From Bacillota bacterium (lineage in GTDB: Bacteria > Bacillota > Clostridia > Lachnospirales > Lachnospiraceae), in assembly GCA_023402845.1 (NCBI GenBank), contig JAEYFP010000016.1, forward strand, positions 124,001-188,000: DNA of 64,000 nt, given 5' to 3'. The notes beneath the pieces are model-generated. The model searched no databases, was not told where the DNA came from, and was given only the letters and a program-made list of their open reading frames with translations. The position numbers were made by a program, and so were the translations under genes. Shown in pieces: positions 1 through 8,801 of this stretch. Positions within the stretch are counted from its first letter, which is position 1; the number at the start of each line of letters is the position of its first letter.

Positions 1-19
1 CTGATTCTTACTTTATCTA

Positions 20-49
20 TTGCATACAGCAATCTGTTTGTGATACAAT
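20..49 (+). promoter_or_regulatory. Putative sigma-A promoter
   Basis: TTGCAT (20-25) and TACAAT (44-49) are separated by 18 bases and lie about 50 bases upstream of the GTG start at 97. Each hexamer has mismatches to consensus, so this is a moderate call from sequence only. Confidence 0.4.
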
Positions 50-96
50 ACTCATTGTCCAATCTACAATTTATTGATGAAACGAGGAGGTATATC

Positions 97-573
97 GTGT
101 CAACCTTAACTATTACATTAATCATCATCACCGTCGTATTGCTCGCCATTTTGGTTGCTCTTTATTTTTTCGGGAAAAGAGCGCAAAAGAAGCAGGAGGA
201 ACAGCAGTCACAGATCGATGCCGCAAAGCAGTCTGTCACGATGCTGATCATTGATAAAAAGCGAATGAAAATCAAAGAATCGGGATTACCCGCAGCTGTT
301 ATCGCGCAAACGCCGAAGCTCCTGCGCGGCTCAAAGCTGCCAATCGTAAAGGCGAAGATCGGCCCGCAGATCATGACACTTGTCTGTGATGAAAAAATTT
401 TTGATGCCGTTCCCGTAAAAAAAGAGGTAAAGGCGATCGTCAGCGGTATTTACATCACTGATGTCAAGGGCCTGCGCGGCGGAAATCTCAAAGTCGAGAA
501 AAAGAAAAAGGGCTTCTTTAAAAATACATTGGAAAAATTGCAGGAAAAAGCCGGCGCCAAGTCGATCAAATAA
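97..573 (+). CDS. Hypothetical membrane-anchored basic protein
   Basis: A 158-residue protein I do not recognise. The GTG at 97 is chosen because AGGAGG lies at 85-90; the upstream in-frame ATG at 40 lacks a ribosome site and would fall inside the promoter. Residues about 5-25 form one strongly hydrophobic helix, followed by a Lys/Gln-rich cytoplasmic stretch, a roughly 90-residue soluble domain and a very basic C-terminus with KKKKG. The topology suggests a bitopic inner-membrane protein with its soluble part in the cytoplasm. It converges on galU with only 13 bases between the stop codons and appears monocistronic. No function is claimed. Confidence 0.75.
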   Translation: MSTLTITLIIITVVLLAILVALYFFGKRAQKKQEEQQSQIDAAKQSVTMLIIDKKRMKIKESGLPAAVIAQTPKLLRGSKLPIVKAKIGPQIMTLVCDEKIFDAVPVKKEVKAIVSGIYITDVKGLRGGNLKVEKKKKGFFKNTLEKLQEKAGAKSIK

Positions 574-586
574 GGCTTACTTTTTA

Positions 587-1477
587 TTATTCATAATTCA
601 GCATTTCTTCCATATTGTCATGCAGGGAATTGATATACTGGAGCATTTCTTCCTTTGTTTCCGGATTGCGCAGGGCAAATTCAATATTTGCCTGAATAAA
701 TCCGAACTTTGTTCCGACATCATAGCGATGTCCTTTAAAATCATAAACATACATCGCCTCATCCTTTGCCATCCTGCGCAGAGCGTCCGTAAGCTGGATT
801 TCTCCGCCGGCTCCGGCATCCTGGGTCTCTAAATAAGAAAAGACGGTCGGCGTGATAATATATCTGCCGAGAATAGCAATATCAGACGGAGCCTTCTCAA
901 CAGAAGGCTTTTCTACCAGGTCGCGCACCTTATAAACGCGATCGTCGATCGCCTTGCAGTCCACGATACCATATTTATTTACGACCTCACGCGCCACACG
1001 CTGTACGCCGAGCACCGATGTCTTATATTCATTATATACACTGATCATCTGGCTTAGGCACGGCTGTTTGGAAACAACAACGTCATCGCCGAGCAGTACG
1101 GCAAACGGCTCGTTTCCGATAAAGTGCCTTGCGGTCAGAATCGCGTGACCAAGTCCTCTCGGCTCCTTCTGCCGGATATAATGGATATTTGCCATATCAG
1201 AAATCTTACGAACCATTTCCAGCATTTCTGTCTTTTCACTTTTCTCCAATTCCAGCTCCAGCTCAATGGAGCGGTCAAAGTGATCCTCAATAGAACGCTT
1301 ATTCCTGCCCGTTACAATAATGATGTCCTGAATTCCGGAGGCAACTGCCTCTTCAATGATGTACTGGATCGTCGGCTTGTCGACAATCGCCAGCATCTCC
1401 TTCGGCTGTGCCTTTGTTGCAGGTAAAAATCTGGTTCCGAGACCTGCTGCCGGAATAATGGCTTTTCTCACGTTCAT
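587..1477 (-). CDS. galU: UTP--glucose-1-phosphate uridylyltransferase
   Basis: A 296-residue nucleotidyltransferase making UDP-glucose from UTP and glucose-1-phosphate in the cytoplasm, feeding exopolysaccharide, glycolipid and galactose metabolism. The N-terminal signature AAGLGTRFLP, followed by the K-P-K-E-M motif, is the nucleotide-binding loop of the GalU family; GLGHA, LVEKP and GGEIQLTD are further family motifs. Length is typical. The ATG at 1477 is preferred over the ORF start at 1495 because GGAGG sits 8 bases upstream. It is the last gene of a run with the DUF1934 gene and murI, so it may be co-transcribed with peptidoglycan precursor genes. Confidence 0.95.
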   Translation of the reverse strand: MNVRKAIIPAAGLGTRFLPATKAQPKEMLAIVDKPTIQYIIEEAVASGIQDIIIVTGRNKRSIEDHFDRSIELELELEKSEKTEMLEMVRKISDMANIHYIRQKEPRGLGHAILTARHFIGNEPFAVLLGDDVVVSKQPCLSQMISVYNEYKTSVLGVQRVAREVVNKYGIVDCKAIDDRVYKVRDLVEKPSVEKAPSDIAILGRYIITPTVFSYLETQDAGAGGEIQLTDALRRMAKDEAMYVYDFKGHRYDVGTKFGFIQANIEFALRNPETKEEMLQYINSLHDNMEEMLNYE

Positions 1478-1507
1478 TCTGTAGTCCTCCTTCATTGTTC
1501 AGACGGC

Positions 1508-1954
1508 TTATTGTAATGAAAACACTTCGTTATTTCTGGGAGTAATGTTCATATGAATCTTGCAGTCAGCCAGATGTTCATAATTTACATCCAGCGCATA
1601 ATCAATGTTGATCTGTATCTGTTCCTTTGATTCCTGTATATCCACCCTGCTTGCATCGATTCCAATCAGGATGTTTCCATAAGGTGTGATATAGTTCGTA
1701 ATGTTGCGTTTATTCTCTTCAAACACCATATGTACGTTTGTGACCCCGCTTTTCGTCAGGTTAAAGACGCCGTCATCAAAATTGATGACATTTTTCGTCA
1801 CACCATCAAAGCCCTCCATGATTTCTTCATAGAGCACATAATGCTTGTTTTTCTTTTTATAATAATTACCCCTCGTGATCACTTCTATTTGATCACTGTC
1901 CGCATCATTCCCGAGCTGAAGCCCGGAGACGGATATCAGCACATCTTTAGTCAT
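1508..1954 (-). CDS. DUF1934 (YwiB-like) beta-barrel protein
   Basis: A 148-residue protein resembling the DUF1934/YwiB family, predicted calycin-like beta barrels of unknown function that are common in Firmicutes. It shows alternating beta-strand patterns, for example ISVSGLQ near the N-terminus, YYKKKNKHYVLYEE, and the C-terminal strands ending in MNITPR. The ATG at 1954 has GGAGG five bases upstream, so the longer ORF start at 1984, which would overlap murI, is rejected. It lies 16 bases after murI and 30 before galU in the same direction, so an operon is likely. Family assignment is by pattern recognition only; a biochemical role is not known. Confidence 0.75.
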   Translation of the reverse strand: MTKDVLISVSGLQLGNDADSDQIEVITRGNYYKKKNKHYVLYEEIMEGFDGVTKNVINFDDGVFNLTKSGVTNVHMVFEENKRNITNYITPYGNILIGIDASRVDIQESKEQIQINIDYALDVNYEHLADCKIHMNITPRNNEVFSLQ

Positions 1955-1970
1955 ACTTTCCTCCGGATTG

Positions 1971-2792
1971 TTAATATCCCTCAATATCCACCTGCGCAGT
2001 CGTCAGACTGCCGTTATGCAGGATGTTAGACGCAAAGTTACTGAATTTATCGGCAAGGTCACTGACATAAAACTTATATTTTCCGCCATCCTCTTTTCCG
2101 GTCTCTGTATTTAATAGCTTCCCGGAAGCGAGCAGTCCTTTTAATTCCCGTGCCGTTTCATAGGCCGGATTAACAAGCCGCACCTTTTCTCCGGCAATCC
2201 TTCCGATTGCGGGAGCAAGCAGCGGATAATGAGTACAGCCAAGGATCAGCGTATCTACCTCCTGCTTCATCAAATCCTTAAGATACCTTCTTACGATTTC
2301 ATCGGTCACAGGATCCTCTAACATGCCCTCCTCGACAAGCGGGCAGAGCAGCGGGCATGCCTTCCCAATCACGTGCAGCTTCGGATCGATCTCATTGATA
2401 AAATGTTCGTACATTTCACTATGTATGGTGCTTTCCGTCGCGATGACGCCGATTCGCTGATTTTTCGTCTGCTCCGCCGCAACGCGTGCACCCGGCTTGA
2501 CAACACCGATAATCGGAATTGAAAGCTCCTTCTCAACCTCCTCCAGTGCACAGGCACTCATTGTATTGCAGGCAATTACAAGTGCCTTCACCTGATGCGT
2601 CATCAGAAAACGGATGATCTGTCTCGTATATTTGGTGATCGTCTTTTTGGATTTACTGCCATATGGCACCCTGGCCGTATCTCCAAAATAAATAATTTTT
2701 TCATTGGGAATCTGTGTCATAATTTCTTTTGCGACGGTCAGTCCTCCGACACCGGAATCAAATACGCCGATAGGAGCGTTGCTGTTGCTCAT
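1971..2792 (-). CDS. murI: Glutamate racemase
   Basis: A 273-residue cofactor-independent racemase that converts L-glutamate to D-glutamate for peptidoglycan stem peptides. Both catalytic cysteines are present: Cys75 in IACNTMSA and Cys186 in LGCTHYPL. The N-terminal IGVFDSGVGGL motif and YFGDTARVPYG are family hallmarks. Length is normal. The ATG at 2792 follows an AGGT-type site. It heads the murI-DUF1934-galU run and lies 76 bases downstream of spoIIR, consistent with a cell-wall and sporulation neighbourhood. Confidence 0.96.
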   Translation of the reverse strand: MSNSNAPIGVFDSGVGGLTVAKEIMTQIPNEKIIYFGDTARVPYGSKSKKTITKYTRQIIRFLMTHQVKALVIACNTMSACALEEVEKELSIPIIGVVKPGARVAAEQTKNQRIGVIATESTIHSEMYEHFINEIDPKLHVIGKACPLLCPLVEEGMLEDPVTDEIVRRYLKDLMKQEVDTLILGCTHYPLLAPAIGRIAGEKVRLVNPAYETARELKGLLASGKLLNTETGKEDGGKYKFYVSDLADKFSNFASNILHNGSLTTAQVDIEGY

Positions 2793-2868
2793 GCTTTATA
2801 CCTCATTACATCTATTATTTCATGCCTATCCATTCTATCCCTTATTAAGGAATAATTCAAGTAACAGT

Positions 2869-3543
2869 TCAAGGGGTCTTTGAAAGCAGCTCCTTCACAA
2901 GTTCATAGGTTTTGCATTTCACATGCACCTTTTCACGCGGAGCGGTGAGCAGGCTTTCATAATCCTCTGCCAAAAGCATGTCCTTAAGCTTCTCGTCCGT
3001 TTCTTCGGAAAATGCCGCATAAGTGCCTTTTGTCAGACAGAGGTTGGGATACATGACTCCCCACCAGTTAGAGCCCTTGGCATCGCCGATAAATATTTCA
3101 ATTGCATCATAAGAGCCTTCCGGAAACACATAATCCTCAAAAATCTTTTCCGGAAAATAGGCCTTTTCACATACAGCTTTTACATCATATGCAAAACCTT
3201 CTGTTTGAATTCTGCTTTCTGCCAATAGTTCCAGGTCCGGAAGATCCTCTTTTATCTCCTCAAGGAATGCCTCCTTTGTCGGCTTGCCCTCCTGATTCAG
3301 AAGCTCCTGTTTGATTGCAAAATATTCCAGCAAATCATTTCTGACAAGCCGTTTCAGTTCCTGATCCGCCTCGCTGTCGTTGTCCGGTATCACATGAAAA
3401 CGCACGATTTTATCTGCAATCCTTGCAGACGCCGTCACCCGCTGCGCCTGAATCACCCCTATGTAATAGCTTCCTGCAATACCGAGAATCACTGATAATA
3501 CCCCGATCAGCAGCCGTTGATAACGCTCTTTTTGTTCTGTCAT
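2869..3543 (-). CDS. spoIIR: Stage II sporulation protein R
   Basis: A 224-residue SpoIIR homologue. In Bacillus SpoIIR is made in the forespore, secreted into the intermembrane space and triggers SpoIIGA to process pro-sigma-E in the mother cell. An N-terminal hydrophobic segment (about residues 10-30) serves as signal or anchor. It is followed by the family motif IRFHVIPDND-like FHVIPDNDS, and further on the conserved NWWGVMYPNLC. AAGGAG lies just upstream of the ATG at 3543. The gene is strong evidence that the organism forms endospores. In the upstream gap the inverted repeat CCGCC/GGCGG near 3563-3577 could form a short hairpin; its role is unknown. Confidence 0.93.
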   Translation of the reverse strand: MTEQKERYQRLLIGVLSVILGIAGSYYIGVIQAQRVTASARIADKIVRFHVIPDNDSEADQELKRLVRNDLLEYFAIKQELLNQEGKPTKEAFLEEIKEDLPDLELLAESRIQTEGFAYDVKAVCEKAYFPEKIFEDYVFPEGSYDAIEIFIGDAKGSNWWGVMYPNLCLTKGTYAAFSEETDEKLKDMLLAEDYESLLTAPREKVHVKCKTYELVKELLSKTP

Positions 3544-3671
3544 ATTGTGCTCCTTTTTAAATGTCCGCCGTCCGGCGGCTCTACCTTAATAAGGAGCATT
3601 TCCCGTATGGTTCTATTTTATTCAGGGCAAAGAATTTGTTTGCAGACTCCCGCCAAAAAACTGCCTGTTAT

Positions 3672-4343
3672 CTACAACTCCAATTGGCTGATAATGTTCT
3701 TCTCCTGATTGTCGATATGTGTCTCAATCGCGGTCTGTGCCCTTTCTTTTTCTCCCAGCTCAACCCATTTGAGGATTTCTTCATGTTCATCAATCAGACG
3801 CTGGTGGTTTCTGCTGTCCTTGATATACTCAAGCCTGTAACGGTAAACCCGTTCCGCCAGATTGTTGACAAGCTGCATCAGGCGCTTATTGTCAGACGCC
3901 TTCAGAATAATGTCATGAAAACGGACATCGGCCTTCGCAATTGTCGTTGCATCCTTTGTTTTTGTAGAGCGCTCAAAATTTGCCGCGGCTTCTTCCAGCG
4001 CCGACTTCTCCTCCGGCGTAATCCGTTCGCAGGCAAGGCGGACCGCTAGTGCATCAAGCGTCCTTCTGACTTCAAGCACGTCTCTCAGATCCTGCTTGGA
4101 AATTCTGGAAACCTCTGCGCCCCGCCGGGGAATCATCGTGACAAGTCCCTCCAGCTCCAGCATTCGGATCGCTTCCCGGATCGGCGTTCTGCTGACCCCC
4201 AGGCGGTTTGCAAGATGGATTTCCATCAGCCGCTCACCCGGTTTTAATTCTCCGGTTAAAATCCCCTGTCTCAGCGTGTTAAATACCACGTCCCTCAACG
4301 GAAGGTACTCATCAATATGCATTTCCAGCTTATGTTCTTCCAT
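3672..4343 (-). CDS. GntR-family transcriptional regulator (FadR/FCD type)
   Basis: A 223-residue regulator with an N-terminal winged helix-turn-helix (about residues 15-80; core GVSRTPIREA, then LEGLV and RRGAEV) and a C-terminal all-helical FCD ligand domain (about 90-215). FadR-subgroup members sense organic acids, sugar acids or acyl-CoAs; the ligand here cannot be read from sequence. His residues in the FCD domain (VRFHD) would fit metal-assisted ligand binding, as known for the family. Its ATG overlaps the stop of ispE (TAATG), with the ribosome site GGAGGG inside ispE, so the two genes are translationally coupled. No catabolic target operon is adjacent, so the regulon is unknown. Confidence 0.9.
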   Translation of the reverse strand: MEEHKLEMHIDEYLPLRDVVFNTLRQGILTGELKPGERLMEIHLANRLGVSRTPIREAIRMLELEGLVTMIPRRGAEVSRISKQDLRDVLEVRRTLDALAVRLACERITPEEKSALEEAAANFERSTKTKDATTIAKADVRFHDIILKASDNKRLMQLVNNLAERVYRYRLEYIKDSRNHQRLIDEHEEILKWVELGEKERAQTAIETHIDNQEKNIISQLEL

Positions 4344-5218
4344 TATACATCCCTCCTGTTATAAATGTCTGTTAAATAAACCTGCTTCGCCAGTCCCTTG
4401 TTTTTTAAATCCTGATACGCACGCTGTGCCGTTCTTTCTTCGTCAAACAGTCCAAAGACCGTCGGTCCGCTTCCGCTCATGATCGCATTCAGCGCACCAT
4501 GCTCCTTCATAAAGTTCTTAATTTCTTCAATTACCGGATATTCCCTGACCGTTACTGTCTCGAGCACATTTGACAGCAGTTCGGCTACTCCTTTTAAATT
4601 CTGCTCCCTGATTGCTTCGATAATCCCGTCAATGTCAGGATGGAATGTGAGCCCTGGCACATTTAAGTTTTCATATACAAATTTGGTCGACACGCCGACA
4701 CCCGGCTTTGCAATCAGCACATGACAGGGAGGCATGGGAGGCAGCGGCGTCAGCTTTTCTCCGATTCCTTCTGAAAGCGCCGTGCCGCGCATAATACAGT
4801 AAGGTACATCCGCTCCGATTTTCACACCCCGTTCCATGAGCTGCTCTGTGGACAGGTCGAGTCGAAACAGGCGGTTCACCCCGTACAGCACCGCGGCGGC
4901 ATCCGTGCTTCCGCCCGCCATGCCTGCGGATACCGGAATATATTTTTGCAGCCGGATGGAAACACCCTGTTTGATTTCAAATTCTTCCATTAAAAGCTTC
5001 GCGGCCTTATAGACCAGATTATTTTCATTAGTCGGCAGAAAATGCAGATTCGTCTCGACAAAAATACCTCTTCTCTTTACCTTTGCAATGCACAGCTTAT
5101 CATACAGATGGATATTCTGCATGATCATCCTGACCTCATGATACCCGTCTTCTCTTTTCCTCACAACATCCAGTCCGAGGTTAATTTTTGCCATTGCTTT
5201 TAAATTCATCTGTTCCAT
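4343..5218 (-). CDS. ispE: 4-diphosphocytidyl-2-C-methyl-D-erythritol kinase
   Basis: A 291-residue GHMP kinase of the non-mevalonate isoprenoid pathway, phosphorylating CDP-methylerythritol with ATP. The GHMP ATP-binding loop PVSAGMAGGSTDAAA is intact near residues 90-105. The N-terminus KAMAKINLGLDV and the C-terminal MSGSGPTVFG are family motifs. Length is standard. The gene is first in a two-gene operon with the GntR regulator and has a promoter at 5285-5314. Its presence shows isoprenoids are made by the MEP route. Confidence 0.95.
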   Translation of the reverse strand: MEQMNLKAMAKINLGLDVVRKREDGYHEVRMIMQNIHLYDKLCIAKVKRRGIFVETNLHFLPTNENNLVYKAAKLLMEEFEIKQGVSIRLQKYIPVSAGMAGGSTDAAAVLYGVNRLFRLDLSTEQLMERGVKIGADVPYCIMRGTALSEGIGEKLTPLPPMPPCHVLIAKPGVGVSTKFVYENLNVPGLTFHPDIDGIIEAIREQNLKGVAELLSNVLETVTVREYPVIEEIKNFMKEHGALNAIMSGSGPTVFGLFDEERTAQRAYQDLKNKGLAKQVYLTDIYNRRDV

Positions 5219-5284
5219 AAAAATCCGTGCTCCCTTTTGTACTTTTTTTGCACCCTATTGTACTTTGTATACCGGATTGTAATT

Positions 5285-5314
5285 ATTTTACCATTTTTTT
5301 ATATAACTTTTCAA
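5285..5314 (-). promoter_or_regulatory. Predicted sigma-A promoter of ispE operon
   Basis: On the minus strand TTGAAA (5314-5309) and TAAAAT (5290-5285) are separated by 18 bases, about 70 bases upstream of the ispE ATG. Both hexamers have one mismatch to consensus. Confidence 0.55.
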
Positions 5315-5364
5315 GGGGCTTTCTAATATATAGAAAAATAACAAGCAATTCAGCCTTTATCTTC

Positions 5365-5392
5365 CTGGCACCGGAACAAAAAAGGATATAAT
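5365..5392 (+). promoter_or_regulatory. Predicted promoter of the 5494 gene
   Basis: A perfect TATAAT at 5387-5392 is preceded by CTGGCA (5365-5370) at 16 bases, a weak match to TTGACA. It lies about 100 bases upstream of the start at 5494 and is divergent from the ispE promoter. The leader between them is AT-rich with no clear structure. Confidence 0.5.
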
Positions 5393-5493
5393 GAATTTAC
5401 AAAATCAGCCGATATAATAAATGAAAATAATTATCCCATTCACTGCGGCAGCAGGATGAATGCCGCATTTGTTAACCAAGGAGGGTCAATACT

Positions 5494-6132
5494 ATGAGTG
5501 TAAACGGAATTTCAGGATACTCACAATCAGATGCTTACAGCGCCTATACGAAAGCTGCAAAATCAACTGAAAAAACAGAAAAGAAGAATCAGACGGCCGC
5601 CTCTTCCTCAGCGGAAGAAACCGGCGTCATTTATGAAAAAAGTGCCGATACGGATGCCGTTTCCGCAGTAAAAACAAAGTATCAGCCAAATACGGCGGTT
5701 ATTGAAATGCTGAAGTCTGATGCCGCTTCCCGTCAGGAAAGTCTGATGAAGATCGTGCGTGAAGCAGTGACCGGTCAGGGAAATGCACTCGCACAGTCCG
5801 ACGGTATCTGGAGCTTTTTAGCGAGCGGTAATTTTACCGTAACCGCTGCTGCAAAGCAAGAGGCGCAGAAGGCAATTTCTGAGGGCGGTTATTGGAGCGT
5901 GGAAAATACATCCGACAGAATTATTGAAATGGCAAAGGCTTTGACGGGCGGTGATCCCGACAAGCTTGAGGAAATGCGCAGTGCCTTTGAAAAAGGCTTC
6001 AAAGAAGCTACAAAGTCATGGGGTAAGGAGCTTCCTGAAATTTCTTCGAAAACCTATAATTCTGTCATGAGCAAGTTCGATAAATGGGCTGCTGAATCCC
6101 AGGCACAGAATACAGCCGCCGGTGTAATTTAA
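5494..6132 (+). CDS. Uncharacterised Ser/Ala/Lys-rich protein
   Basis: A 212-residue hydrophilic protein without signal peptide or membrane segment. GGAGG is positioned 9 bases before the ATG at 5494. Residues 1-50 look disordered and low in complexity (Ser, Thr, Lys, Glu). Residues about 60-200 are predicted helical, with ALTGGDPDKLEEMRSAFEKGF suggesting a compact helical domain. The N-terminus MSVNGISGY with its Ser/Tyr run resembles small secreted or flagellum-associated proteins of Clostridia, but I do not recognise a named family. It is monocistronic between its own promoter and a very strong hairpin terminator, which suggests high expression. Confidence 0.8.
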   Translation: MSVNGISGYSQSDAYSAYTKAAKSTEKTEKKNQTAASSSAEETGVIYEKSADTDAVSAVKTKYQPNTAVIEMLKSDAASRQESLMKIVREAVTGQGNALAQSDGIWSFLASGNFTVTAAAKQEAQKAISEGGYWSVENTSDRIIEMAKALTGGDPDKLEEMRSAFEKGFKEATKSWGKELPEISSKTYNSVMSKFDKWAAESQAQNTAAGVI

Positions 6133-6135
6133 TAA

Positions 6136-6189
6136 ATAGGATAAGAAAGACCTTACTACTGCAGCGTAGTAAGGTCTTTCTTATCCTAT
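6136..6189. terminator. Bidirectional terminator with perfect 24-bp stem
   Basis: Left arm 6136-6159 and right arm 6166-6189 are exact reverse complements around a 6-base loop (TGCAGC). The hairpin lies between the convergent 5494 and pirin genes. The U-runs are poor on both strands, so it may act through stem strength or as an RNA-processing site. Confidence 0.75.
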
Positions 6190-6196
6190 CAAATAA

Positions 6197-7033
6197 TTAG
6201 CTGTGCTTAATAAACTCACCACGGCGCAGCTCCTCAAAAGCATGTGAAAGCTCCTCCTGCGTATTCATCACAATGGGGCCGCCCCACGCGACAGGCTCAT
6301 GCAGAGGCTTCCCTGAAAAGAAAATAAAACGCAGCGTCTCCTTCTGCTGTGCCATTACAGTGATAAAATCCCCCTTATCAAACAGTACAGCCGTTTTTTC
6401 GGGTATTATCTTCCCGTCGATTTGAGCACCTCCCTCAATCAAAAATACAAAAACCGTCTCATCAGCCTTTGTCGGAAGCTCAATTTCTCCGCCGGCACAC
6501 AGTGCCACATCATAAATAGTCGCAGGAATATGCTTTGGCGTCACTCCGGCAGCATCACCGAATTGTCCGGACAGCACACGAAGCGCCGCGCCTTCCAGTT
6601 CAATCTGCGGAATCATTTTATTTGTGATACTTAAATAAGCAGGATCCGTCATTTTTTCCGCACCGGGCAGGTTCAGCCACAGCTGAAATCCAAGCATTCG
6701 GCCTGCCTGCTTCGGCATTTCCTGATGCAGGATACCGCTGCCTGCCGTCATCCACTGGCTTTCTCCCGCGAGAATTGCATCCTTATTTCCAAGACTGTCC
6801 TCATGCTCTATCCGGCCGGAAATCAAGTAGGTGATTGTCTCGATCCCTCTATGCGGATGCATCGGAAAGCCTGCAAGATAATCCGCAGGATCCTCCGTAT
6901 CAAAAGAATCCAGCATCAAGAAAGGATCAAATTCTTTCACATCACTTTGCCCCAGCACACGAACAAGCCGGACGCCTGCGCCGTCAATCGTCCGCTGTCC
7001 CTGGATCGTTTTTATAATTTCACACTTTTTCAC
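6197..7033 (-). CDS. Pirin family bicupin protein
   Basis: A 278-residue pirin. The N-terminal cupin carries the metal ligands His59 and His61 (MHPHRGIET) and His103 with Glu105 (ILHQEM). The C-terminal cupin is degenerate, as usual in pirins. Bacterial pirins bind iron and some have quercetin dioxygenase activity or modulate metabolic enzymes; the role here is unknown. The start is a GTG at 7033 with AAGGTGG eight bases upstream. It is monocistronic and convergent with the 5494 gene. Confidence 0.93.
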   Translation of the reverse strand: MKKCEIIKTIQGQRTIDGAGVRLVRVLGQSDVKEFDPFLMLDSFDTEDPADYLAGFPMHPHRGIETITYLISGRIEHEDSLGNKDAILAGESQWMTAGSGILHQEMPKQAGRMLGFQLWLNLPGAEKMTDPAYLSITNKMIPQIELEGAALRVLSGQFGDAAGVTPKHIPATIYDVALCAGGEIELPTKADETVFVFLIEGGAQIDGKIIPEKTAVLFDKGDFITVMAQQKETLRFIFFSGKPLHEPVAWGGPIVMNTQEELSHAFEELRRGEFIKHS

Positions 7034-7091
7034 TGTTTACACCACCTTTCTTCTTTTTTGAGTATAACAGGATCCCGCCTGCAAGTCCATA

Positions 7092-7125
7092 ATATTTAAA
7101 AGCGCCGCAGATAAACCGCAGCGCT
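7092..7125 (-). terminator. Terminator downstream of the SPOCS-LysM gene
   Basis: Minus-strand hairpin with arms at 7125-7118 and 7108-7101 (8-bp stem with one G-U pair, 9-base loop), followed by a T/A-rich tract. It sits 27 bases past the stop at 7152. Confidence 0.65.
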
Positions 7126-7151
7126 CTCTTTTATTTAATCCAGTCTCTATT

Positions 7152-8720
7152 TTATACTCTCTTTTCCATAGATTTGACAATGATCAACTTGTCGCCGCGA
7201 TGCAGCTCCTGCGTTGTCAAATGATTGGCCTCCGCAATCTGGCTGATTGGCACGTAGTATTTCTTACCGAGCTGCCAGAGGGTATCTCCCTCCTTCGCGA
7301 TATATCCGATCATGCTCGGCAGCCCTTTCATCTTCTCTGAATTCAATTCACTGATCTGAATACCGTTTAAAAACTCCTCCGCCATATTTTGAAAAGCGGA
7401 GAGATGCAAATTGACCTGAATATTCACCTCAACCTCTTCATTGCTCGGCATGGAGAAGGTAATCTGGGAAATTGTCGCATTAAGGAAATGCGAGGTCTGG
7501 TCATTCATATTTTTTACATCCATTCTGCACGTAAACGGAACAGAACCGCTTGCGGCAAAAAACTGATTCGGCTCTTTTAAATCCGTATACAGAATTTGCA
7601 GCTCTATTGCGCCATCCACCTGCATTCCTTCTTCTGTCACGGTCGTATCGTCAATCGCAAGCTCCCCGGATACGGCGCATACCTGCAGCATCTGCGATTT
7701 TAAAGGATTTAGCTTAATCTTGCCTGTCGCGATGCATTTATTCCGCTCATCGCAAAGCAGTTTTCTGTAATGTCCTGTTTTGAATACACCCGTGACCTCT
7801 TCTGTCACTCCATAGGCGTCCTCCAAAATATCCGTTTTCTCTTCGCGGTAAAGCTTCATATCCAGCTCCACATTCATATCGAGCTCTGCAATTCTGTCCT
7901 CGCCGTCCTCGTCCGGTTTGATTTCCAGCCTCCTGTCAAGGATATCATAACGGATGATTGGAATCATATCCTCCATACAGTCACTGCAATCAAGCTGCAT
8001 GTTGATCGGAAGCCTCGTTTCATAATAGGCAAGTTTTCCCTCTTCTCCTTCTGCCTCGTACAGGAAAAATACCTGTACCTCCCCCTGCACATAGATTTTT
8101 CCGTCTCCGATCCTGAATTCCATCGTACAGATGCGCACCATATCCCAGATAACTTCAAAAATATTCGGCAGATTGGACGGAAGCTTGACTTCCTCCCTGA
8201 TCCGCAGCATATCCCGCCTTTCAACAGCCGCCTCTGTCGTCAGAAGCTGCTTTGTCTTTTTTTGAAGCATCGGAACTTCCTCTACATCATACAGCACCTC
8301 TTCATCATAAAGCTCTTCAATTTCCGGTTCGATGACCGCTATTGCGCGCACACTTATTTTTCTTGAGTTGATCATTCCGATGCTCAGATTCTCAAGCTTC
8401 TTGCCTACCCTTACAGTGTCCTGACCGCTCGCACCCTCGACATGTACCATTTCTTCGAATGGTATTTTCCCTTCCATACAACTTACGTTCCGGTCTCCGT
8501 ACTCACACTGATAAAGAAACGCGAAGCAGAGATTTCCCCGCACGAGCACCTGATTTTCAAGGGCCTTCACCTCTTCTATTTTAATCCATCCCTTTTCCAG
8601 CAGGATTTTTGTTACATCAGGTTTCGAATCCGGAACGTTTACATCCGCGTCAATTGTCATCTGCGTGGAAGCGCTGCATTTGATTCTATCCATATGTATG
8701 TTTTTTCTTTTAACTACCAC
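7152..8720 (-). CDS. SPOCS (DUF3794) domain protein with C-terminal LysM
   Basis: A 522-residue protein. Repeated SPOCS/DUF3794 segments occupy roughly residues 20-150, 170-290 and 330-470; the motif D-x-N-V-P-D-x-K-P-D occurs near the N-terminus. A LysM domain ends the protein (about 470-515, with EGDTLWQLGKKY and GDKLII), which binds peptidoglycan or chitin-like glycans. This family occurs in spore-forming Clostridia and is linked to spore coat or spore peptidoglycan assembly. The start is set at GTG 8720, six bases after GGGAGG; the longer ORF to 8753 lacks a ribosome site. Just upstream an inverted repeat CTGACTGA/TCAGTCAG (8732-8739, 8759-8766) could be an operator or the end of a neighbouring transcript. 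Confidence 0.85.
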   Translation of the reverse strand: MVVKRKNIHMDRIKCSASTQMTIDADVNVPDSKPDVTKILLEKGWIKIEEVKALENQVLVRGNLCFAFLYQCEYGDRNVSCMEGKIPFEEMVHVEGASGQDTVRVGKKLENLSIGMINSRKISVRAIAVIEPEIEELYDEEVLYDVEEVPMLQKKTKQLLTTEAAVERRDMLRIREEVKLPSNLPNIFEVIWDMVRICTMEFRIGDGKIYVQGEVQVFFLYEAEGEEGKLAYYETRLPINMQLDCSDCMEDMIPIIRYDILDRRLEIKPDEDGEDRIAELDMNVELDMKLYREEKTDILEDAYGVTEEVTGVFKTGHYRKLLCDERNKCIATGKIKLNPLKSQMLQVCAVSGELAIDDTTVTEEGMQVDGAIELQILYTDLKEPNQFFAASGSVPFTCRMDVKNMNDQTSHFLNATISQITFSMPSNEEVEVNIQVNLHLSAFQNMAEEFLNGIQISELNSEKMKGLPSMIGYIAKEGDTLWQLGKKYYVPISQIAEANHLTTQELHRGDKLIIVKSMEKRV

Positions 8721-8801
8721 AAAAAACCTCCCTGACTGATTTCCTTTATTCATTTTATTCAGTCAGAAAGGTTTGTATGCGTGCAACTGCCATTTCATTA
8801 T

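Noticed and set aside
40..96. Longer N-terminus of the first gene (ATG at 40)
   Set aside because: No ribosome site, overlaps the predicted -10; AGGAGG at 85-90 points to GTG 97.
5219..5493. Riboswitch in the ispE/5494 intergenic region
   Set aside because: AT-rich with divergent promoters, but no recognised aptamer core or terminator hairpin.
7770..8366. 198-codon plus-strand frame within the SPOCS-LysM gene
   Set aside because: Antisense shadow with no ribosome site and a His/Phe/Cys-rich, atypical composition.
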